From the NCBI GenBank assembly GCA_030824555.1, contig JAVBXK010000083.1:1-49691 (forward strand): a stretch of DNA of 49,691 nucleotides. Reading direction: 5' to 3'. The position numbers were made by a program, and so were the translations under genes. Below the pieces are notes generated by a model. It worked only from the letters and a program-made list of their open reading frames with translations. It did no database searches and had not been told where the DNA came from. The stretch is from a bacterium (lineage in GTDB: Bacteria; Pseudomonadota; Gammaproteobacteria; Burkholderiales; Burkholderiaceae_C). This document shows positions 44,464-49,691 of the stretch, in pieces; position 1 is the first letter of the stretch, and every line of letters starts with the position of its first letter.

Positions 44464-44895
44464 GTGAAATTTTCAGGCCAACGCTCATTCTCGTGGCACG
44501 GTGCTTTGACGCACCGTGTGGCGTGGCTGCGCGTGCTGCTGGCCTGTGCGCTGTTCTCGGCGCTGCAAGCTGTGCTGGGTGCCTGGGTGGTGTCTGCTGT
44601 GGCCGGTGCCGAGGTCACCGAAATCTGCACGCCCACTGGCATGCAGTGGGTGCCGGTGGCCGATGCCCAGGCTGCGGTTGGCCGCGATCCGCAAGACCCC
44701 TGGCCGCAGGGGCTGGCCAAACCGTGTGTGTGGGCGGCGGCCTTTGCCGCGGCACCGCCACCGCCGCCGTCCATGGGCGGCGTGGCATGGGTGCCCGGTG
44801 CAGGCGTGCAGCCTGTGCCTGCCCCGTCCGTCATCACACCCGACACCGTGGCGCGGGTGCTGCTGATGGCACCCATGCGCGCGCCACCCGCGTGA
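44464..44895 (+). CDS. DUF2946-like exported protein, second copy
   Basis: A 143-residue protein with a hydrophobic N-terminal helix (about residues 20-47) and the same core as the DUF2946 gene at 40998: EICTPTGMQWVPV here against EVCTATGMAWVNG there, then KPCVWAAAF where the first has ACDWCATHS. So the second CxxC cysteine is lost, leaving two. The rest is Pro/Ala-rich. It uses a GTG start at 44464, about 40 bases after the second PCuAC gene. Function is unknown; context points to copper. Confidence 0.7.
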   Translation: MKFSGQRSFSWHGALTHRVAWLRVLLACALFSALQAVLGAWVVSAVAGAEVTEICTPTGMQWVPVADAQAAVGRDPQDPWPQGLAKPCVWAAAFAAAPPPPPSMGGVAWVPGAGVQPVPAPSVITPDTVARVLLMAPMRAPPA

Positions 44896-44901
44896 GCCGC
44901 C

Positions 44902-44923
44902 GGGGCGGTCAACGCACCGCCCC
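44902..44923 (+). terminator. GC-rich hairpin after the second DUF2946-like gene
   Basis: GGGGCGGT (44902-44909) pairs perfectly with ACCGCCCC (44916-44923) around a 6-base loop, seven bases after the stop codon. No U-run follows. It would separate this operon from mbnP. Confidence 0.4.
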
Positions 44924-45028
44924 TGGCATGTCATTCCCTCGCACCCCTGCGGCCCCCGGCCGCTGCATGTCGCATGCGCTGCGTCAGGCCTGACCTGCGC
45001 CTCCTCATTTTTGATTCACAACATCACC

Positions 45029-45973
45029 ATGACCAAAACATCTGTTTTCTCCTTTTCCCTCGTGGCCGCTGCGGCAGCCACCCTCGTCGCTTGCGGTGGC
45101 GGTGACGATGGCCCCAAAAACATCGAACTCCAGTTCGCAGCCATGGCAGGCAACACCGCCATTGGCTGTGGCTCTTCGATCCCCGGCCTGGGCAGCACGG
45201 GTGTCACAGGCAACGTGAAAGACTTTCGCTTCTACATCTCTCAGGTCAAGATGATCCGTGCCGATGGCGTGGAAGTGCCGCTGACGCTGTCTGCCAACGA
45301 CAACTGGAACCACACCGTCGGCGCTGACAGTGTCAGCCTGGTTGACCTTGAGAACGCTTCTGCCGACTGCCCTGCCGCCACCGGCACCACGGCCACCAAC
45401 GCCGTCATCAAAGGCACCGTACCCGCAGGCAACTACACCGGTGTGAAGATGACCATGGGCGTGCCGTTCGCGTTCAACCACACCGACTGGGCCAACCCCA
45501 CCACCACCAAACCGCCGCTGGACATCCAGGCCCTGGCGTGGAACTGGCAAGGCGGCCGCAAGTTCGCCAAGATCGAAATCACCGACCCGCTGGCCACCGC
45601 CGCTGCCGGTACCGCTGGCAAGTGGGCATCGTCCACTTTCAACTTCCACCTGGGTTCCACCGGTTGCATTGGCAACCCTGCCACCGGCACGCAAGTCAGC
45701 AGCTGCTCGGCACCCAACCGCATGGACTTCAAGTTCGCCACGTTCGACCCGGCAACCCAAAAGATTGCGGTGGATGTCAAAGCCTTGCTGGACGGGACCG
45801 ACATCACCGTCAACCAGGCCGGTGCGGCAGGTTGCATGTCCGGCGGCACCGATCCTGAATGTCTGAATACGTTCAAGGCACTGGCCATCGACTGGAAGGC
45901 TGACGGCACCGGCACGGGTTTGCCCCTGAACGGTGGTGCGGCACAAACCCTGTTCAGGGCGGTCGCCAAATGA
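45029..45973 (+). CDS. mbnP: MbnP family copper-binding lipoprotein (metallo-mystery pair, four-Cys type)
   Basis: A 314-residue exported protein. The lipobox LVAC places the lipid cysteine at residue 22, followed by GGGDDGPKNIELQFAAM. Family marks are GVTGNVKDFRFYISQVKMI, GTVPAGNYTGVKMTMGVPFAFNH, the tryptophan segment IQALAWNWQGGRKFAKIEI, and cysteine-bearing segments (GSTGCIGNP, VSSCSAPNRMDF). In a studied homologue MbnP binds Cu only after the di-heme partner converts a tryptophan to kynurenine. ATG 45029 gives a clean signal peptide; TTG 45011 is the longer option. Its stop overlaps the mbnH start. Confidence 0.9.
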   Translation: MTKTSVFSFSLVAAAAATLVACGGGDDGPKNIELQFAAMAGNTAIGCGSSIPGLGSTGVTGNVKDFRFYISQVKMIRADGVEVPLTLSANDNWNHTVGADSVSLVDLENASADCPAATGTTATNAVIKGTVPAGNYTGVKMTMGVPFAFNHTDWANPTTTKPPLDIQALAWNWQGGRKFAKIEITDPLATAAAGTAGKWASSTFNFHLGSTGCIGNPATGTQVSSCSAPNRMDFKFATFDPATQKIAVDVKALLDGTDITVNQAGAAGCMSGGTDPECLNTFKALAIDWKADGTGTGLPLNGGAAQTLFRAVAK

Positions 45974-47241
45974 TGGCGCGGCAGCGTCCTGACGAGGCGC
46001 TGCCGGTTCGCTCCCACCGGTTGGCCCAGACATGGGTGGCTGGTGCGGGGCTGGCTGGCACGGCGCTGATGGTGGCCATCGCCCTGGTGACAGGCTGCGG
46101 CGGCGGTGGAACGTCTGTGGTGGACACAGCTTCAGGCGGCACGGGGTCGACTGGCGGTACCGGCCCGGTTTCGGGCGGTGCATGGACATGGGCGCTGCCC
46201 AGCGGCTTTGCTGTGCCCAAGGTGCCCGAGGGCAACCCCATGAACGAAGCCAAGGTGGACCTGGGGCGTTTCCTGTTTTATGACAAACGCCTGTCGGGCA
46301 ACGGCACGCAGTCGTGCGCCAGTTGCCACCAGCAGTCCCTGGCCTTCACCGATGGCCGTGGCGTGGGCCTGGGCTCCACGGGCGAGTCACACGTGCGGGG
46401 TGCACAACCCTTGGCGAATGTGGCCTACAACGCCACCATCACCTGGGCCAATCCCAGTCTGGTGACGCTGGAAAAACAGATGGAAGTCCCCTTTTTCGGT
46501 GACGCACCGGTGGAAATGGGTGTCAACGACGGCAACAAGGCGGCCGTGTTGGCGCGCGTGTCTGCTGACGCACTCTACCCACCCAAATTTGCCGCAGCCT
46601 TCCCTGGTGACCCCGAGGGTGTGAGCTGGGTGCACGTCATCCAGGCCATTGCCGCTTTTCAGCGCACGCTGATCTCCGGCAACAGCCCGTACGACCAGTA
46701 CACCCAGGGCAAAGCGACGCTGAGCGCATCGGAGGAGCGGGGCATGCGCCTGTTCTTTGGCGAAAAGGCCGAGTGCTTCCATTGCCACGGCAGTTTCAAC
46801 TTCAACGACCAGGTGGTGCACGCCGCCAGCCGCGTGGTGGAAATACCGTTTCACAGCACGGGTTTGTACAACCTGGGTGGCACGGGCAACTTCCCGTCGG
46901 GCAACCAGGGTCTGTTCGAGTTCACAGCCAAAGCAAGTGACCGGGGGTTGTTCCGTGCCCAAAGCCTGCGCAACGTGGCGCTGACCGCACCCTACATGCA
47001 CGACGGCAGCATCGCCACGTTGGAAGAGGTGCTGGACTTTTACGCCGCCGGGGGCCGCAACATCACCAGCGGACCCAACGCGGGCGATGGCCGACTGCAC
47101 CCCAACAAGAGTGACCTCATCACCCTGATCGACCTGAACGCGCAAGAGAAGGCAGACATCGTCTCTTTCCTCAAAACCCTGACCGACCATGACTTCATCA
47201 CCAACCCCAAATTTGCCGATCCGTTTGCTGCCGCCAAGTGA
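45970..47241 (+). CDS. mbnH: MbnH family di-heme enzyme, partner of MbnP
   Basis: A 423-residue c-type di-heme protein of the MauG/CcpA superfamily. A lipobox-like VTGC follows a hydrophobic N-terminal helix. The two heme sites are CASCH (C116, C119, H120) and CFHCH (C269, C272, H273). Other marks are DLGRFLFYDKRLSGNGTQS, AFTDGRG, FRAQSLRNVALTAPYMHDGS and DIVSFLKTLTD. In a studied homologue it oxidises a tryptophan of MbnP to kynurenine. ATG 45970 overlaps the mbnP stop by four bases, tying their synthesis together. Confidence 0.93.
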   Translation: MMARQRPDEALPVRSHRLAQTWVAGAGLAGTALMVAIALVTGCGGGGTSVVDTASGGTGSTGGTGPVSGGAWTWALPSGFAVPKVPEGNPMNEAKVDLGRFLFYDKRLSGNGTQSCASCHQQSLAFTDGRGVGLGSTGESHVRGAQPLANVAYNATITWANPSLVTLEKQMEVPFFGDAPVEMGVNDGNKAAVLARVSADALYPPKFAAAFPGDPEGVSWVHVIQAIAAFQRTLISGNSPYDQYTQGKATLSASEERGMRLFFGEKAECFHCHGSFNFNDQVVHAASRVVEIPFHSTGLYNLGGTGNFPSGNQGLFEFTAKASDRGLFRAQSLRNVALTAPYMHDGSIATLEEVLDFYAAGGRNITSGPNAGDGRLHPNKSDLITLIDLNAQEKADIVSFLKTLTDHDFITNPKFADPFAAAK

Positions 47242-47266
47242 GGTCGCAGGCACCCGGCGCACCCTG

Positions 47267-48511
47267 GTGCGTGGCCATGGCAGGCGCGCACTGCTTGCCG
47301 CTGCGCTGGTGGTCACAACCGGTGCGGTCCACGCCCACGGCGAGGCCGACGATGCCTTGCCCGCCGACCCCGGCGTGCGCCTGAGCGCCGCAGCGGCTGT
47401 GACCTGGCTCGATGCCAGCAAAGAGCTGCCCAGCCAGCGCCTGCGTGGTTTTTTGCTGCAAGGCGACTCGGGCACCGACCGCCAGGGCCTCAACCTGGAG
47501 CACGGCACGCTGGGTGCGGCCTGGCGCATCAACGACACGCTGGGGGCCGAGCTGACCGTGGGCAAACACGGCAGCGACACCGCGCACGTCGAATCGGCCT
47601 GGGTGCAAGCCCGGTACGACAGTGCCAGTGGCGACGCGTGGTGGCTGCTGACCGCTGGGCGTCAGCGCCCCGCGCAGGGCGCGGCCATGGGACAGGCCGG
47701 CCACATGGATCGCTTTGCCCTCATGCCCCTGGCCAAACAGGCCGTGACCCACGGCGACTGGATGGACGACGGCCTGCAACTGGGCTGGCGACAAGACGAC
47801 GGCCAGCGCCGCCTGAGTGCCGACTTCGGGCTGTGGCGCGGGCGCGTGTTTCCGGGTGGTGACAAAGGCCCGGTGGTGCCCATTGTGCATGTGGGCTGGG
47901 GCCAAGGCCCGTGGCAGCTGGACGGCTTTGCCGCAAGGCTGCAGCCCGAACGCCGGGGCAGCACCGTCAGCGCCAACGCCGGCCACAGCCACACCGCGCC
48001 CGCGTGCAACGCCGCATTGAAAGACGTGGCGTGCTTCACGGGCACCAGCACACTGGCAGGGGCCAGCGCGGTGTGGGCGGGTGCGCAGTCGCCTGTGGCT
48101 TGGCCCGTCACGGTGACGGCTTCGGGCTGGTTGCGCGATGAAAGCGGCAAGCTGGAGTCAGCCAACGGCCTGGGTCAATACCGTGCCCAAAACCGGGGGA
48201 TCTGGCTGCAAGCCCTGTGGGACGTGGCCCCGCGCTGGCAAGTGGGTGCCCGGCTGGAACGTGCCTGGACCACACAAACCCTGTCGGGGGCAGGTGTCAG
48301 CCTGCTGGCGGCCGAAACGGGCCTGGCCGCCTACCAGCCCGCCACCCGACAGACGTTGATGCTGGCTTGGGCACCCACCGACCGCATCACGCTCAGTGCC
48401 GAACTGGGGCGAGACCGTTCGGCTGCACCGCAGGGTGCGGGCAGCAGCACCGTCAGCTTTGCGGCGCTGCGCCTGGTGGCCCGCACAGACTGGCTTTCGG
48501 GAGGAAAGTAA
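47267..48511 (+). CDS. predicted outer-membrane or periplasmic partner of MbnP/MbnH
   Basis: A 414-residue exported protein that I do not recognise as a named family. After a signal peptide (VRGHGRRALLAAALVVTTGAVHA) the mature part would begin HGEADD. Alternating hydrophobic/polar stretches (WWLLTAGRQRPAQG, GLQLGWRQDD, RLSADFGLWRGRVF, ALRLVARTDW) suggest a porin-like beta barrel, though the last residue is Lys, not aromatic. Two cysteines (PACNAALKDVACF) could pair. The frame is open to ATG 47189 inside mbnH; I prefer GTG 47267, at the signal peptide, but the start is uncertain. It is the third gene of the mbnP-mbnH unit. Confidence 0.75.
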   Translation: MRGHGRRALLAAALVVTTGAVHAHGEADDALPADPGVRLSAAAAVTWLDASKELPSQRLRGFLLQGDSGTDRQGLNLEHGTLGAAWRINDTLGAELTVGKHGSDTAHVESAWVQARYDSASGDAWWLLTAGRQRPAQGAAMGQAGHMDRFALMPLAKQAVTHGDWMDDGLQLGWRQDDGQRRLSADFGLWRGRVFPGGDKGPVVPIVHVGWGQGPWQLDGFAARLQPERRGSTVSANAGHSHTAPACNAALKDVACFTGTSTLAGASAVWAGAQSPVAWPVTVTASGWLRDESGKLESANGLGQYRAQNRGIWLQALWDVAPRWQVGARLERAWTTQTLSGAGVSLLAAETGLAAYQPATRQTLMLAWAPTDRITLSAELGRDRSAAPQGAGSSTVSFAALRLVARTDWLSGGK

Positions 48512-48527
48512 ACCGTAGCTGGCAAGT

Positions 48528-48569
48528 AAATGAATGAAGGCGCTGAAGGTACTTTTCATTCATTTTTTT
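48528..48569. terminator. AT-rich hairpin with U-run between convergent genes
   Basis: AAATGAATGAA (48528-48538) pairs perfectly with TTCATTCATTT (48555-48565) around a 16-base loop, followed by four more T. The A-rich left side allows weak use on the minus strand as well. It lies between the end of the barrel gene and the end of the DUF2202 gene. Confidence 0.6.
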
Positions 48570-48576
48570 GTGCTGC

Positions 48577-49284
48577 TCACCGCTCCATGGCCGAGGTCAC
48601 GATGGCGTCGAACTCGGCTTGCGTCAGGTACTGTGCGGTGTAGCTGCCGCCTTGCTGCAACAGCGTTTTGTAGAAAGACCGCAGGTGGTTGCGCGAGCCT
48701 TTCAGCAAGTTGGCGTACACCAGTTTGATGTCCTGGTTGTCCACGCTGGACAGGTGGGTTTGGATGTCGCGCATGTCCAGCTCTTCAATAGTGGCGCCAA
48801 CTTTAAGTGACTCCACCAGCGACTCGTTGCCTGCGGCGACGAGCTGGGTGTACAGGCCTTGCAGGGTGGCGTTGGCGTACAGGCCCGCGCCCAGGTTGGC
48901 GGCAGGGTCGGCCACGTTGTAGCGCGCCAGCAGTTGGCGCACGGCCTCGGTGTGGGTGCTTTCGCTGGCCGAGATGTTGGCAAACACCCTCATCCCCCAT
49001 GCCGCGTACAGGCGGGCGTACACCTCACCGGCCAGTTTTTCTTCTTCGCGCATGTACACCAGCGAGCTTTGCTCGGCAGCGCTCAGCGCTTCGGTGGGCA
49101 GGGCGGCCAGGTTGCTGCCCAGTGCAGTGGCGTTGAAAGTGGTGTTGCCGTCGTCGTCCACCACCAGGGGTGGCCCGCCGTTGCCGCCATCCGTGGTGCT
49201 GGTGTCGTTGCCACCGCCACAGGCGGTGAGTGCGAATGCCGTGAAAACGGCTGCGGCGACGTGGGTGAAGGTGCGTGTGGTCAT
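48577..49284 (-). CDS. DUF2202 ferritin-like lipoprotein
   Basis: A 235-residue exported protein. The lipobox LTAC puts the lipid cysteine at residue 22, followed by GGGNDTSTTDGGNGG. The body is a helical DUF2202 domain with acidic/histidine motifs: YMREEEKLAGEVYARLY, SESTHTEAVRQLLARYN, ELDMRDIQTHL and KGSRNHLRSF. These E...ExxH-type patterns suggest a ferritin-like four-helix bundle that could bind two metal ions. Real function is unknown. I chose ATG 49284 (start of signal peptide) over the long frame to 49563. It is convergent with the mbnPH unit. Confidence 0.85.
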   Translation of the reverse strand: MTTRTFTHVAAAVFTAFALTACGGGNDTSTTDGGNGGPPLVVDDDGNTTFNATALGSNLAALPTEALSAAEQSSLVYMREEEKLAGEVYARLYAAWGMRVFANISASESTHTEAVRQLLARYNVADPAANLGAGLYANATLQGLYTQLVAAGNESLVESLKVGATIEELDMRDIQTHLSSVDNQDIKLVYANLLKGSRNHLRSFYKTLLQQGGSYTAQYLTQAEFDAIVTSAMER

Positions 49285-49351
49285 GGCTGTTGAAAGGGTG
49301 GGTGGTCTGAAAGGGTCGACAAGTGGTTGGGTTGGGGGAGCGGGGGATGGG

Positions 49352-49687
49352 TCAGCGCGCGCGGCCATGGCCCCCATGGCCCCGTCCGCCAGATGGGCCG
49401 GAGCCGCCTTGGGTGCCCGAGCCCGTGGCCTTGCCTTGCGGTGGGCTGCCAGCGGGTGGTGTGCCAGTGGGGGCTGCGTGTGGGCGTTCGTCGAGCGCCA
49501 ACTGGCGGCGCTCGTAACCGCTGCCATACGGCAAAGCGGCAGGCGCTGCGAGCGGTGCTTCATCGGGCATGGCTGGCGCTGCAGCCCATGCGCCCAGAGG
49601 CCAGGCCAGCATGGTCAGCACGGCCGCGCAAGCAAGCAGCGCACGGCTGACGGCGTGGTGTTGGGGGGGGTGCGTGTTCATCGACAT
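49352..49687 (-). CDS. small exported Pro/Gly/His-rich protein of unknown function
   Basis: A 111-residue protein with a signal peptide (hydrophobic core ALLACAAVLTMLAWPLG, likely cut after AWAAA). The mature part is low-complexity, with Pro/Ala first, one YGSGYERRQLALDE segment, and a Gly/Ser/His tail ([12 protein letters not shown]). Start is ATG 49687 or 49681, right at the window edge, so its promoter is not visible. It lies 67 bases upstream of the DUF2202 gene on the same strand and may form an operon with it. No family is recognised. Confidence 0.6.
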   Translation of the reverse strand: MSMNTHPPQHHAVSRALLACAAVLTMLAWPLGAWAAAPAMPDEAPLAAPAALPYGSGYERRQLALDERPHAAPTGTPPAGSPPQGKATGSGTQGGSGPSGGRGHGGHGRAR

Positions 49688-49691
49688 GCCG

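Noticed and set aside
48534-48728. Small open frame starting in the hairpin after the barrel gene
   Set aside because: It begins inside a terminator-like hairpin and is antisense to the DUF2202 gene; no protein features are seen.

Overview
The window is GC-rich, densely packed chromosomal DNA of a betaproteobacterium, most likely a member of the Burkholderiales close to Comamonadaceae. I infer this from gene order (dusB-fis-purH; hemL-thiD-rubredoxin-pilGHIJ-chpA; yqgE-ruvX-pyrR-pyrB-pyrC') and from protein features. No genus can be fixed from sequence alone. No rRNA, tRNA, transposase, phage gene or CRISPR array was seen, and no gene-free stretch exceeds about 270 bases.

Layout. 1-4745 (leftward): a ubiquinone-type FAD hydroxylase, a DsbC-type disulfide isomerase, a DUF3429 membrane protein, an M61 peptidase and the start of an exported protein cut by the left edge. 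5012-8525: ychF with a strong terminator, a small secreted protein, an AT-rich palindromic islet, an MFS exporter and a YqaA membrane protein. 8690-11793: dusB, fis and purH. 11865-16314: an HDOD-GAF protein, hemL, a ThiD-like kinase and rubredoxin. 16399-26462: the Chp-type chemosensory operon that controls type IV pilus twitching (pilG, pilH, pilI, pilJ and a 2140-residue ChpA/PilL hybrid kinase). 26465-27946: DNA photolyase. 28069-33382: yqgE, ruvX, pyrR, pyrB, a metal-ligand-less pyrC', plsC and aroK, probably one transcript. 33458-36504: a six-EF-hand protein divergent from an OmpR/EnvZ-type two-component pair. 36536-40783: a periplasmic solute-binding protein followed by a PAS-PAS-GGDEF-EAL-CZB cyclic-di-GMP protein.

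40998-48511 is the most unusual part: a copper-handling block. It holds two DUF2946 proteins, a SCO1-type lipoprotein, two PCuAC copper chaperones, a Crp/Fnr-like regulator, a small one-TM protein, and an MbnP/MbnH pair (a Cu-binding lipoprotein and the di-heme enzyme known to modify such proteins) followed by a predicted outer-membrane protein. The PCuAC and DUF2946 genes occur twice in roughly mirrored order. The natural reading is a periplasmic copper acquisition and delivery system in which MbnP, MbnH and the possible barrel form one unit, and SCO1 and the PCuAC proteins pass copper to cuproenzymes such as cytochrome oxidase. The right end (48577-49687, leftward) has a ferritin-like DUF2202 lipoprotein and a small exported Gly/His-rich protein.

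Many neighbouring genes overlap by four bases (ATGA, GTGA or TTGA), suggesting pervasive translational coupling.
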